From Lysobacter sp. Root494 (GTDB lineage: Bacteria > Pseudomonadota > Gammaproteobacteria > Xanthomonadales > Xanthomonadaceae): a DNA stretch of 64,000 nt. Position 1 is the stretch's first letter, and the number at the start of each line of letters is the position of its first letter. Below, one piece after another: positions 9,325 to 17,153 of the stretch. The notes below the pieces were generated by a model. It saw nothing but the letters and a program-made list of their open reading frames with translations. It did no database searches and had not been told where the DNA came from. Both the position numbers and the translations under genes were made by a program. The stretch lies in contig NZ_LMFH01000006.1 in assembly GCF_001427225.1 (NCBI RefSeq), positions 248,001-312,000 on the forward strand, read 5' to 3'.

Positions 9325-9816
9325 GTGAAAAAGACCGCGCGCAAGCAATTGACCCACGTCGATCCGGCCGGACGCCCGGCGATGGTCGACGTGTCCGGAA
9401 AAGCGGTGACACCGCGCGAAGCGACCGCAGAATGCCGCGTCCGGTTTCCCGCTGATGTAGCCGTACAGCTGCGCGCAAGCGGTCTGAAAAGCGCCAAGGG
9501 CGGTATCGTCGAGACCGCGATCATTGCCGGAACGATGGCGGTGAAGCGGACGCACGAACTGATCCCGTTCTGCCATCCGTTGCCGATCGAGGGCTGCCGC
9601 ATTTCCGTGGAATGGGCGGGCGAGCGCGACCTGCGCATCGAGTGCATGGTTCGCACCACACATCGCACCGGCGTGGAAATGGAAGCGCTCACCGGAGCGA
9701 ACATCGCCGCGCTGACGGTCTACGACATGTGCAAGGCGCTTTCGCACCGCATCGTCATCGGTCCTGCGAAACTGCTGGGCAAGCGCGGCGGCCGCCGTGA
9801 TTTTGGACAAGGTTGA
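9325..9816 (+). CDS. moaC: Cyclic pyranopterin monophosphate synthase
   Basis: MoaC rearranges the MoaA product to cyclic pyranopterin monophosphate. The 163-residue protein has the family hallmark [12 protein letters not shown] and the segment [24 protein letters not shown] near the active site (quoted here in part as [16 protein letters not shown]). The start is a GTG at 9325, chosen because it gives the normal length and N terminus ([12 protein letters not shown]); the frame is open far upstream, but only as an overlap with moaA. It lies 46 bases after moaA, and its stop sits directly before moaD. Confidence 0.95.
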   Translation: MKKTARKQLTHVDPAGRPAMVDVSGKAVTPREATAECRVRFPADVAVQLRASGLKSAKGGIVETAIIAGTMAVKRTHELIPFCHPLPIEGCRISVEWAGERDLRIECMVRTTHRTGVEMEALTGANIAALTVYDMCKALSHRIVIGPAKLLGKRGGRRDFGQG

Positions 9817-9824
9817 TTCGGCGG

Positions 9825-10070
9825 ATGGGCAGCAGAGTCACGATTCTCTATTTCGCCGCACTGCGTGATGCCGCGGGCATGGCGAGCGAAACCGTGGAAA
9901 CATCGGCAGCGAACCTGCGCGCGTTGTACGAAGAAGTGCAGGTCCGCCATCAGCTGCCGTTTCCGGCTCGCCAGTTGCGCGTCGCCATCGATGGCGACTT
10001 CGCCGGCTGGGAAGACGTGCCGCGAGAGGGAGCAGAGATCGCTTTCATTCCTCCCGTGAGCGGCGGATGA
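9825..10070 (+). CDS. moaD: Molybdopterin synthase sulfur carrier subunit
   Basis: The small ubiquitin-like subunit that carries sulfur as a C-terminal thiocarboxylate to MoaE. The product of 81 residues has the beta-grasp start RVTILYFAALRDAAG and ends in the required Gly-Gly (PPVSGG). Two starts are possible. The ATG at 9825 gives the usual N terminus, while a TTG at 9813 would overlap the moaC stop as TTGA and has a better-placed purine-rich stretch upstream. I use the ATG. It pairs with moaE 70 bases downstream. Confidence 0.93.
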   Translation: MGSRVTILYFAALRDAAGMASETVETSAANLRALYEEVQVRHQLPFPARQLRVAIDGDFAGWEDVPREGAEIAFIPPVSGG

Positions 10071-10140
10071 GCATGAAGGCGAGCCTGATCGGCTCATCAG
10101 CGCCACGAAGAGCGACGCAGCCCGGCGCAAGAGCAACTAC

Positions 10141-10560
10141 ATGAAACGCTTTACGCTCAGCGACACACCCTTCGACACCTCGGCCTTGCGCGCAGACCTG
10201 CTGGACGACCGCGTCGGCGGTTTCGCCAGCTTCGAAGGCTGGGTTCGCAGCCACAATGCCGACCGCGCCGTTTTGGGGTTGCGCTACGAGGCCTACGCCG
10301 CGCTGGCCGAAAGCGAAGGCGAAAAGATCATGGCTGAAGCGATGGGCAGATTCGCCATCATCGATGCGCGTTGCATCCATCGCACCGGCGACCTCGCCAT
10401 CGGCGAACTGGCGGTGTGGGTCGGCGTGACGTCGGCGCATCGCGACGCCGCCTTCGCTGCATGCCGCTACATCATCGATGAAGTGAAGGCGCGCGTGCCG
10501 ATCTGGAAACACGAGCGCTACACCGAAGGCGACGCGGGCTGGCTGCATCCGCAGCCTTGA
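10141..10560 (+). CDS. moaE: Molybdopterin synthase catalytic subunit
   Basis: The large subunit of molybdopterin synthase, which inserts two sulfurs into cyclic pyranopterin monophosphate with MoaD as donor. The 139-residue product shows GGFASFEGWVRSHN near the N terminus (the usual G-A-x-x-x-F-x-G-x-V-R region), a central LRYEAYAALAE, HRTGDLAIGELAVWVGV, and the catalytic lysine region VKARVPIWKHE. It is the last gene of the moa set and is followed by a repeat-rich intergenic region. Confidence 0.95.
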   Translation: MKRFTLSDTPFDTSALRADLLDDRVGGFASFEGWVRSHNADRAVLGLRYEAYAALAESEGEKIMAEAMGRFAIIDARCIHRTGDLAIGELAVWVGVTSAHRDAAFAACRYIIDEVKARVPIWKHERYTEGDAGWLHPQP

Positions 10561-10586
10561 GGAAGAGCCGAACAACCCACTTTGAT

Positions 10587-10668
10587 CGTCATTCCCGCGG
10601 AAGCGGGAACCCTGTCTTTCAGCTGACGAAAGCACAAAGACGAGATTCCCGCTTTCGCGGGAATGACG
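10587..10668. repeat. REP-like inverted repeat pair (copy A)
   Basis: An 82-base element bounded by inverted ends CGTCATTCCCGCG and CGCGGGAATGACG, each end being itself a small palindrome (CCCGC-GGAA-GCGGG and CCCGC-TTTC-GCGGG). The same unit recurs at 46902-47010 and, as half copies, near 55603 and 23108. It follows moaE and may act as a transcript 3' end or as a mobile palindromic unit. Confidence 0.8.
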
Positions 10669-10730
10669 TGCGAATTTCGTCGAAACGTTGAGCGGGCTCC
10701 AAGGCGGATCGCATGCCATCTGGTGGAAAG

Positions 10731-10838
10731 CCCCTTTGTTAAGGGGGCGCCCCGAAGGGGCGGGGATAGGAAGCCGTGAGCCGGGGCCCGAGATTTGCGA
10801 AGCAAATCTTGGGATTTCCAATGCGAAGCATTGGAAAT
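10731..10838. repeat. Run of four perfect short hairpins beside ffs
   Basis: Four consecutive inverted repeats: CCCCTT/AAGGGG at 10731-10746, CGCCCC-GAA-GGGGCG at 10748-10762, AGATTTGC-GAA-GCAAATCT at 10791-10809, and an 11-bp stem ATTTCCAATGC-GAA-GCATTGGAAAT at 10814-10838. The last three share the same GAA (TTC on the minus strand) loop. On the minus strand they come directly after the 3' end of the SRP RNA. They may terminate or process that transcript. Confidence 0.7.
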
Positions 10839-10844
10839 GGCGAT

Positions 10845-10947
10845 GACCCCGCCGGCTGACCTCGGCACCCGCGTCGATCGATACCGTTGCTGCCTTCCGG
10901 CCCTGGCGGGGTTTTCGATCTAGCGTCGCGAGGGGCCGACGGGGCCA
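10845..10947 (-). ncRNA. ffs: Signal recognition particle RNA (4.5S RNA, small bacterial type)
   Basis: On the minus strand the diagnostic SRP RNA apical segment GCCAGGGCCGGAAGGCAGCA is present (the GGAAG loop that binds Ffh), with the 3' partner strand containing GGGTGCCGAGGTCAGCC. The outer strands GGCCCC and GGGGTC can pair to close a hairpin of about 100 bases, the size of the small bacterial class. The ends are estimated from pairing and may be off by several bases. It partners with Ffh in cotranslational membrane targeting. Confidence 0.85.
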
Positions 10948-11006
10948 CCATGGAGACTTGCGGCTCGCGCATTGCACGCGGCTTGTTGCATCTGTTGCTA
11001 TGCGGC

Positions 11007-11099
11007 TGGCGGAGAGAGGGGGATTCGAACCCCCGAAGCGCGGTTTAGACGCTTACACACTTTCCAGGCGTGCTCCTTCAACCACTCGGACACCTCTCC
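11007..11099 (-). tRNA. tRNA-Ser (anticodon GGA)
   Basis: A class II tRNA of 93 bases. On the minus strand the acceptor stem GGAGAGG pairs with CCTCTCC before an encoded GCCA end. The anticodon arm CACGC-CTGGAAA-GTGTG gives anticodon GGA for UCC/UCU codons. The variable arm is long and the T arm is GGTTCGAATCC. With the tRNA-Ser(CGA) about 6 kb upstream, two serine isoacceptors lie in this window. Confidence 0.96.
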
Positions 11100-11325
11100 G
11101 CACCTGTACCGCAGGCCTGAATACGGCGTCCGGCCGACTTCAGGGGCGCAGATTCTAACGCGCCGCGATAGCGCTGGATAGCCGCGCCGCGATAGAGCTG
11201 AACGGTCGGGAAGACCAAACGCGGCGCACCGCGCAGGAATCTCTCCGTCAAGATATCGGTCCGCCGGATGTTCCTTCCAGTGACTTGGGCTGCCCATAAC
11301 CGTCCCAGCGCGGCAGAATGGCCGC

Positions 11326-13110
11326 ATGTCCTATCTCGTCCTCGCCCGAAAGTGGCGCCCCAAGCGTTTCGCCGAACTGGTCGGGCAGGAGCACGTGGTC
11401 CGCGCGCTCACCAATGCACTGGATTCGGGCCGCGTCCACCACGCCTTCCTCTTCACCGGTACACGCGGCGTCGGCAAGACCACCATTGCGCGCATCTTCG
11501 CCAAGTCGCTCAACTGCGAGCAGGGGACCTCGGCCGATCCCTGTGGTGAATGCGAGACCTGCCGCGCCATCGATGCCGGCCGTTACATCGATCTTCTGGA
11601 AATCGACGCGGCCAGCAACACAGGTGTCGACAACGTGCGCGAGCTGATCGAGAACGCGCAGTACCTGCCGTCGCGCGGCCGCTACAAGGTCTACCTGATC
11701 GACGAAGTGCACATGCTGTCGAAGGCGGCGTTCAACGCGCTGCTGAAAACGCTTGAGGAACCACCCGAACACGTGAAGTTCCTCTTCGCGACCACCGATC
11801 CGGAAAAACTCCTGGTCACCGTGTTGTCGCGCTGCCTGCAGTTCAATCTCAAGCGTCTCGACGAGCAGCAGATCAGCGGTCAGATCACGCGGATCCTCGA
11901 AGCCGAGGGCATCCCCGCCGAACCCGGCGCGATCCACCAGCTTTCGAAAGCGGCGGACGGCAGCCTGCGCGATGGCCTCTCGCTGCTGGACCAGGCGATC
12001 GCCTACACCGGCGGCAAGCTCGACGATGCCGCGGTGGCCGCGATGCTCGGCACCGTCGATCGCACGCGCGTGGGCACGCTGCTCGATGCGCTTTCGCGCG
12101 GCGATGGTGCAGGGTTGCTTGCGGAAGTGGGCGTCCTTGCGGAGTTCTCGCCCGACTGGGGCGGCGTGCTCGACGCGTTAGCTGATGCGTTGCATCGCAT
12201 CCAGGTTCGGCAGCTCGTCTCTGATGCGCCCGTTGAAGGTGAGGGCGTCGATGTCGATGCGCTCGCGGCCGCGCTGCGCCCTGAAGTAGTACAGCTCTGG
12301 TACCAGATGGCACTGAACGGCCGGCGCGATCTGCAATATGCGCCCAGCCCGCGAGCCGGATTCGAGATGAGCCTGTTGCGCATGCTCGCGTTCCGCCCGG
12401 CGGAGGGCGAGGGGGCTCGCACGCCTGCTTCCACGTCGGGAGTCGCGCGCAGCGAAGCTGCGCCGCCACGCGCAGCCGCACCCGCGAACATGTCGGCTGC
12501 GAATGCCGCTCGCGAAGCGCTGGCGCGTGATTCGGCGCCGCGTGTTTCGGAGCCGCCTGCTCCGATGCCCCGCACCCCGGAACCACGCGCTCCGGTGCGG
12601 GAGCTGCCGCCACCACAGCTCCCTCCTGTCGAGGAAACCGTGCCGGAACCGGTGCGTGTCGCGCCGCCGGCTTCCGCCGGTTATCCAACGCCAGCCGCGC
12701 ATTCGTCTTCGTCTCCCCTGCCGAATGCCGACGCCTGGCACGCACTGGTTGCCAGCAGCGGCCTGCGTGGCCCGGCGCGGCTGCTTGCGGAGCACTCGGT
12801 GTTCATCGGGTACGACGAAGGTGTCCTGCGGCTTGCATTGCCTGCCAGCGACGAACACCTGAAGTCGAGTGCGCTGATCACGATGATGGCGACGTCCTTG
12901 ACGCCGGCGCTCGGTACGGCACCGCAGATCCGCTTCGAGAACGCACCCGCACAAGGCGAATCGTTGCGCGAACGCAACGAACGCGCCCGCGACGAACGGC
13001 AGAACGCGGCCGAATCCGCCTTCATGAACGATCCCGACGTGAAACGGCTCATTTCGCAGCATGGCGCGAAGCTGGTGCCGGACTCGATCCGGCCGTTTGA
13101 CGAGAGCTAG
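11326..13110 (+). CDS. dnaX: DNA polymerase III subunits gamma and tau (clamp loader)
   Basis: The clamp-loader ATPase that, with delta and delta', loads the sliding clamp and, as tau, links polymerase cores to DnaB. The 594-residue protein has an AAA+ module with Walker A GTRGVGKTT, a four-cysteine zinc module (CEQGTSADPCGECETC), Walker B with DEVHMLS, and an SRC motif in VTVLSRCLQFN. A long Ala/Pro-rich linker (about 365-465) leads to the C-terminal tau domain. I see no E. coli-like A-rich slippery heptamer at the domain III/IV border, so a frameshifted gamma product is not evident. The gene is 226 bases from the divergent tRNA-Ser(GGA). Confidence 0.96.
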   Translation: MSYLVLARKWRPKRFAELVGQEHVVRALTNALDSGRVHHAFLFTGTRGVGKTTIARIFAKSLNCEQGTSADPCGECETCRAIDAGRYIDLLEIDAASNTGVDNVRELIENAQYLPSRGRYKVYLIDEVHMLSKAAFNALLKTLEEPPEHVKFLFATTDPEKLLVTVLSRCLQFNLKRLDEQQISGQITRILEAEGIPAEPGAIHQLSKAADGSLRDGLSLLDQAIAYTGGKLDDAAVAAMLGTVDRTRVGTLLDALSRGDGAGLLAEVGVLAEFSPDWGGVLDALADALHRIQVRQLVSDAPVEGEGVDVDALAAALRPEVVQLWYQMALNGRRDLQYAPSPRAGFEMSLLRMLAFRPAEGEGARTPASTSGVARSEAAPPRAAAPANMSAANAAREALARDSAPRVSEPPAPMPRTPEPRAPVRELPPPQLPPVEETVPEPVRVAPPASAGYPTPAAHSSSSPLPNADAWHALVASSGLRGPARLLAEHSVFIGYDEGVLRLALPASDEHLKSSALITMMATSLTPALGTAPQIRFENAPAQGESLRERNERARDERQNAAESAFMNDPDVKRLISQHGAKLVPDSIRPFDES

Positions 13111-13144
13111 TTTCCACAACCCGCCGTTCGCTTGCGCGAACGCA

Positions 13145-13170
13145 GCCCTTTGATTCAAAGGGCATGTTTT
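13145..13170 (+). terminator. Terminator-like hairpin between dnaX and ybaB
   Basis: A perfect 8-bp stem GCCCTTTG-ATT-CAAAGGGC followed by ATGTTTT. It sits in the 87-base gap between dnaX and ybaB and may attenuate or end the dnaX transcript before ybaB-recR. Confidence 0.55.
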
Positions 13171-13197
13171 CAATGAATTGCAGAGAGAGTAAGGACT

Positions 13198-13518
13198 ATG
13201 CGAGGCAACATCGCCCAAATGATGCAGCAGGCCCAGCGCATGCAGGAAAACCTGCAGAAGGCGCAGGAAGAAATCGCGAAGATCGAAGTCACCGGCACGG
13301 CCGGCGGCGGCATGGTCACGGTGACGCTCACCGGTCGCAAGGAGTGCCGCAAGGTGCGCATCGATCCGAGCGTGCTGTCCGACCAGGAAATGGTCGAGGA
13401 CCTGATCGCTGCGGCGTTCAACGATGCCTCCAACAAGATCGACGCGGAATCGCAGGCGAAGATGTCGGCCGTCACCGCCGGCATGCCGATCCCGCCCGGA
13501 ATGAAGTTGCCGTTCTGA
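13198..13518 (+). CDS. ybaB: YbaB/EbfC family nucleoid-associated protein
   Basis: A small dimeric DNA-binding protein of 106 residues, found next to dnaX and recR in most bacteria and thought to shape the nucleoid. The sequence has the expected [19 protein letters not shown] helix with regularly spaced methionine and glutamine, the [16 protein letters not shown] strand region, and a Gly/Pro-rich end ([12 protein letters not shown]). The start is supported by a purine-rich stretch (GAGAGAGTAAGG) just upstream. recR begins 13 bases after its stop. Confidence 0.95.
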   Translation: MRGNIAQMMQQAQRMQENLQKAQEEIAKIEVTGTAGGGMVTVTLTGRKECRKVRIDPSVLSDQEMVEDLIAAAFNDASNKIDAESQAKMSAVTAGMPIPPGMKLPF

Positions 13519-13531
13519 GCGGATTTCGGTC

Positions 13532-14125
13532 GTGAGTGCATTGCTCGAACAACTGATCGAAGCGCTGCGCGTGCTGCCGGGCGTGGGGCCGAAGTCGGCC
13601 CAGCGCATGGCCTACCACGTGCTGGAACGCGACCGTGACGGTGGCAGGCGACTGTCGGAGATGCTGGCCGCCGCGGTCGAGAAGATCGGCCATTGCGCGC
13701 GATGCCGCGACTTCAGCGAAACCGAGATCTGCGCGACCTGTGCCAGCCCATCCCGCGATGCGTACCTGCTATGCGCGGTCGAGTCGCCAGCCGACCGCCT
13801 CGCCATCGAGCAGGCCACCGGGTATCGCGGCCTGTACTTCATCCTGCAGGGGAGGCTGTCGCCGCTGGATGGCATCGGTCCGCGCGAACTCGGACTGGAT
13901 CGCCTGGCCGCGCGGCTGGCAGAGGGCGAGGTACAGGAACTGATCATCGCCACCAATCCCACCGTGGAAGGCGAGGCGACCGCGCATTACCTCGCGCAGC
14001 TCGCGCGCCAGTGCCAGGTGCGTCCGAGTCGGCTTGCGCATGGCGTGCCGCTCGGAGGCGAACTGGAATACGTGGACCGCGGCACGCTGTCGCATGCTTT
14101 CGGCAGCCGTAGCGAAATGCCTTGA
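13532..14125 (+). CDS. recR: Recombination mediator protein RecR
   Basis: RecR works with RecO (encoded at 43814-44545) to load RecA on gapped DNA. The 197-residue protein shows the N-terminal helix-hairpin-helix region with [13 protein letters not shown], a four-cysteine zinc finger ([16 protein letters not shown]), and a Toprim domain with the [16 protein letters not shown] motif. The start is a GTG at 13532, which fits the family N terminus [12 protein letters not shown]. The gene is cotranscribed with ybaB by spacing. Confidence 0.96.
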   Translation: MSALLEQLIEALRVLPGVGPKSAQRMAYHVLERDRDGGRRLSEMLAAAVEKIGHCARCRDFSETEICATCASPSRDAYLLCAVESPADRLAIEQATGYRGLYFILQGRLSPLDGIGPRELGLDRLAARLAEGEVQELIIATNPTVEGEATAHYLAQLARQCQVRPSRLAHGVPLGGELEYVDRGTLSHAFGSRSEMP

Positions 14126-14212
14126 AGCTCTCACTGCTTCGCATGACGCGGCATCGGACGCGATCACGCTAGGCAGCGTCTTGCAGGCGGAACCGACAAC
14201 CAGGAATCAGCC

Positions 14213-14563
14213 ATGGCCGACACCCTCTTCCACAAGATCATCCGCCGCGAGATCCCGGCAACGATCGTTTACGAAGACGAACACCTGATCGCCTTCAACG
14301 ACATCGCTCCACAGGCGCCCGTGCACGTGCTGTTCGTGCCGAAGGTCGACATCGCGACGCTCAACGACGTCCAGCCGTCGCAGGCCGAGATCCTCGGCCG
14401 CCTGCACGTGGCCGCAGCGAACTACGCCAAGCAGCAGGGTTTCGCCGAAGACGGCTATCGCGTGGTGATGAACTGCAACGGGCACGGCGGGCAGACCGTT
14501 TTCCAGATCCATCTTCACCTTCTCGCGGGTGCTCCGCTGGGACGTTTCGGCACGCCGAAATGA
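14213..14563 (+). CDS. HIT family protein (HINT-like purine nucleoside phosphoramidase)
   Basis: A 116-residue histidine-triad protein. Members hydrolyse AMP-linked phosphoramidates. The start MADTLFHKIIRREIPA is typical of bacterial HinT, and the triad is in QIHLHLLAG (His-x-His-x-His-type motif with the third position replaced by leucine-leucine in this run, the upstream His lying in NGHGGQ). The C terminus lacks the longer tail of E. coli HinT. It is a single gene, 87 bases after recR and directly before a strong bidirectional terminator. Confidence 0.88.
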   Translation: MADTLFHKIIRREIPATIVYEDEHLIAFNDIAPQAPVHVLFVPKVDIATLNDVQPSQAEILGRLHVAAANYAKQQGFAEDGYRVVMNCNGHGGQTVFQIHLHLLAGAPLGRFGTPK

Positions 14564-14587
14564 TTGCGGTGTCAGTGAGGTCCAACG

Positions 14588-14614
14588 AAAAAGCCCGCCA
14601 TTGGCGGGCTTTTT
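14588..14614. terminator. Bidirectional rho-independent terminator
   Basis: A perfect 12-bp stem AAAAAGCCCGCC-ATT-GGCGGGCTTTTT. The T tracts on both strands serve the HIT gene from the left and the slp gene from the right, which converge here. Confidence 0.9.
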
Positions 14615-14633
14615 CGTGATGCGGCGAGCGGAG

Positions 14634-15122
14634 TTACCACCAGCCCCACCACGGCCACGGCGGCGGCCGCGTTTCGATCACATCGACGCGTTCCCGTACG
14701 GGCCAGAGGTATACGACGTCGGCTTCCACGCGCGGGAACTTGTAGTCGTAGCCGCCGATGCGCCGGTTCTCGTATCCATCGATGCGACCGGTGAAGGTCA
14801 CTTCGCGGTTCTTTTCGAACAGCGCCGGATCGTAGAAGCCGGTGCGGCAGGCGATGAAGCGGCCACCGACGTCGTCGGTCGCCCAATACGGGCGTCCGTA
14901 AGCCGACAGCCGCGTGGAGATCATTTCGAAGCAGGTGCGGTTGGGCTGCGGTTCGACGTCGACGATGCGACCGCCCCAACGCACGGTCGCGCCGGTCGCA
15001 TCGGATGCGGCGGCCTGCTGCGGCGTGATTTCGGTGAAGGTGCCCTGCAGTGGTCGCGGTTGTGAAGCGCAGGCGGCGAGTACCGCCGCGCTGAGTGTGA
15101 GGAGAACGATTCGGGCCTTCAT
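14634..15122 (-). CDS. slp: Slp family outer membrane lipoprotein
   Basis: A 162-residue predicted lipoprotein. The N-terminal signal MKARIVLLTLSAAVLAAC ends in a lipobox with Cys18, followed by a short tail and an Slp-like domain (TVRWGGRIVDVEPQPN, then GRPYWATDDVGGRF and FTGRIDG). A Pro/Trp-rich C terminus (PPPWPWWGWW) is unusual and may contact membrane or peptidoglycan. In E. coli Slp is a starvation-induced outer membrane protein; the function here is not known. It lies 54 bases downstream of the tgpA-like gene on the same strand. Confidence 0.85.
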   Translation of the reverse strand: MKARIVLLTLSAAVLAACASQPRPLQGTFTEITPQQAAASDATGATVRWGGRIVDVEPQPNRTCFEMISTRLSAYGRPYWATDDVGGRFIACRTGFYDPALFEKNREVTFTGRIDGYENRRIGGYDYKFPRVEADVVYLWPVRERVDVIETRPPPWPWWGWW

Positions 15123-15176
15123 TTCCTTTCTCCGTTGAGCGGATCCATCGCGGGTTCCCGGTCGTCCATGCGCGGG

Positions 15177-17153
15177 TCAGAGGTGCGAACGTTTGGGCCG
15201 ATGGCCGCGCAGTGCGTGGACCAGACCCCTGGCCGCACGGGCGTTGCGCGTCCCGGGCTGGTGTTGAGCGTAGCGCCAATTGACGAAACGGTGGCTGAGT
15301 TCGCGCAGGTCCTGGGCGAGTTCGGGACGAGTCCGTGCCACGCGCTCGAGCCAGTCGGTTGCGGTTTCGTGAGGCATGCGGTCCAGGCCGAATTTGCGGT
15401 ATCGGCTGGCGAGCTGGTGCCAGGCACGCAACACCGGGTCGGGTTCACGCTGGCCACGGGCGCTGAGCCAGGTCATCCAGAGCAGGGCGAGCACGGCCGC
15501 AATCGAAAACAGGATCGCCAGTTGCTGGCCATCCACTCTGTCCAGGCCCAACGGCTTGAACATCCGCGATTGACGGTCTGCATTGAAGCCGAGGACGAGA
15601 TCGTTCCAGTTGCGTCGCATCCAGTCGCGGACGTTCCATGCCGGCATGCCGAAATCGCCGAGCACGCTGTCGGAGCCCGGAGCACGATCCTGGAGCGTGT
15701 CGTAGATGCGTTCGGGCGCCACGGCGGCCGTCGGATCGACGCGTACCCAGCCGCGATCAGGCAGCCATACTTCAGCCCATGCATGCGCATCCGATTGCCG
15801 CACGATCCAGTAGTCGCCGAGGGGATTGCGATACCCGCCGGCGTATCCCGTGACCACGCGCGCTGGAATACCGGCTCCCCGCATCAGCACCACAAACGAC
15901 GAGCTGAAGTGCTGGCAGAAACCGGCCTTGGTTTCGAACAGGAATTCGTCGACCGCATTGCGTCCCCACGGCGGCGTGTCCAGCGTGTAGGCGAACTCCG
16001 CACGTATCCATTCCAGTGCGCGGCGCACGATCGCGGCGTCATCGCTGCCGGCGTCGCGCCGCCACTGGCGGGCCAGAGCCAGCGTGCGTGGATTGAAGCC
16101 GTCGGGGAGGTCCAACGCCACCTGGCGCAACATCACTTTCAGCTTCGGCTCGTGGCGAAGCGGTGGCGCGGACTGCATGCGCCAACGCGTCAGTGATGAC
16201 AACGGACGTGCGGCACGCAACGAGTAGTCGCCGAGCAGCTCGCTGTCGGCGGGCGCATGCAATGGCAGGTCCAGGGCTACCAGCTGACGGCGATCGGTGG
16301 GCTCGATTTCCAGCTCGTAGTCCCACTGGATGCCGGCCGATTGCGCTTCCGGTGCTTCCAGGCCACGTATCCACAAGGGCTGCGTCCATTCCTCGCCATC
16401 GAAGCGCCACAGCGTTGGCCCGCGCCAATACATCTGGTCCTGGCGTGGCACAGCGCCGAAGAAGCGCGCGCGCAGGGCGGGCGTGTCGTCGATCATCAGG
16501 TCCAGCCAGTCGTTGGGACGCATCGAATCCGAGAGGCCCGGCTTGGCGATGGCCCGATCGGGCACGCCCCACATCGGCGACGCCAGGCGCGGGAACAGCC
16601 AGAAGGTAGCGAGCGCCAACGGCAAGCCGATCAGCACCAGTTGCATCACGCTACGCAGCCGGCTTCGCAACGGGAGATTGAATTTGGCGTCGCCTGCTTC
16701 GAGATCGGCAAAACGTTGCAGCGCTGCCAGCGCGCCTATTGCCGCGGCCAATCCCAGCGTAAGCGAAAGCGGCCCCTGGTCGAGCAGGAACGTTGCGAAG
16801 GGAGCGAACAGGGCGAAGCCGATCAGGCTGCGTGCATCGCGCAGCTTCGCGGTTTCGGAAGGCTTGATCGCCAGCATCGCCGCGAGCAATGCGCAGCCCG
16901 TATCGCGTCCGAATCGCACGCCCGAGACGCTCAGTATCGCGGCCACCACCAACAGCGTCAGCAGCAGCCGCAGCATGGCAGGAAGCGGTCGGCGCCATGC
17001 CAACGACGTGGTGACCGCTCCGGCTGCCGCGATGGGCCATGCAAGTGTCGCAGGCAATTGCAGGAGCAGGGGTACGACACACGCGACCGCAGCGAGCAAT
17101 GCCCAATGACGGCTGGTTCGATCGAGCAATAGTGGGGAAGCCGTTGTGCTCAC
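15177..17153 (-). CDS. Transglutaminase-like membrane protein, TgpA type (DUF3488)
   Basis: A 658-residue inner-membrane protein. The N-terminal quarter holds several membrane segments (about residues 15-190), followed by a periplasmic transglutaminase-like domain and a final membrane segment near residue 550. The catalytic triad is visible: Cys in TKAGFCQHFSSSF, His in SDAHAWAEVW and Asp in WVRVDPTAA. The relative TgpA of Pseudomonas aeruginosa is essential, but its reaction is not settled. The start overlaps the DUF58 stop by four bases, and the order moxR-DUF58-tgpA is a widely conserved operon. Confidence 0.9.
   Translation of the reverse strand: MSTTASPLLLDRTSRHWALLAAVACVVPLLLQLPATLAWPIAAAGAVTTSLAWRRPLPAMLRLLLTLLVVAAILSVSGVRFGRDTGCALLAAMLAIKPSETAKLRDARSLIGFALFAPFATFLLDQGPLSLTLGLAAAIGALAALQRFADLEAGDAKFNLPLRSRLRSVMQLVLIGLPLALATFWLFPRLASPMWGVPDRAIAKPGLSDSMRPNDWLDLMIDDTPALRARFFGAVPRQDQMYWRGPTLWRFDGEEWTQPLWIRGLEAPEAQSAGIQWDYELEIEPTDRRQLVALDLPLHAPADSELLGDYSLRAARPLSSLTRWRMQSAPPLRHEPKLKVMLRQVALDLPDGFNPRTLALARQWRRDAGSDDAAIVRRALEWIRAEFAYTLDTPPWGRNAVDEFLFETKAGFCQHFSSSFVVLMRGAGIPARVVTGYAGGYRNPLGDYWIVRQSDAHAWAEVWLPDRGWVRVDPTAAVAPERIYDTLQDRAPGSDSVLGDFGMPAWNVRDWMRRNWNDLVLGFNADRQSRMFKPLGLDRVDGQQLAILFSIAAVLALLWMTWLSARGQREPDPVLRAWHQLASRYRKFGLDRMPHETATDWLERVARTRPELAQDLRELSHRFVNWRYAQHQPGTRNARAARGLVHALRGHRPKRSHL

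Larger units (their letters stand above)
10561..11006. other. Intergenic region between moaE and tRNA-Ser(GGA): repeats, hairpins and ffs
   Basis: A 446-base stretch with no convincing protein gene. It holds a REP-like inverted repeat (10587-10668), four short perfect hairpins (10731-10746, 10748-10762, 10791-10809, 10814-10838) and the SRP RNA gene on the minus strand (about 10845-10947). Short open frames here overlap the RNA or the repeats and show no family resemblance. Confidence 0.8.
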
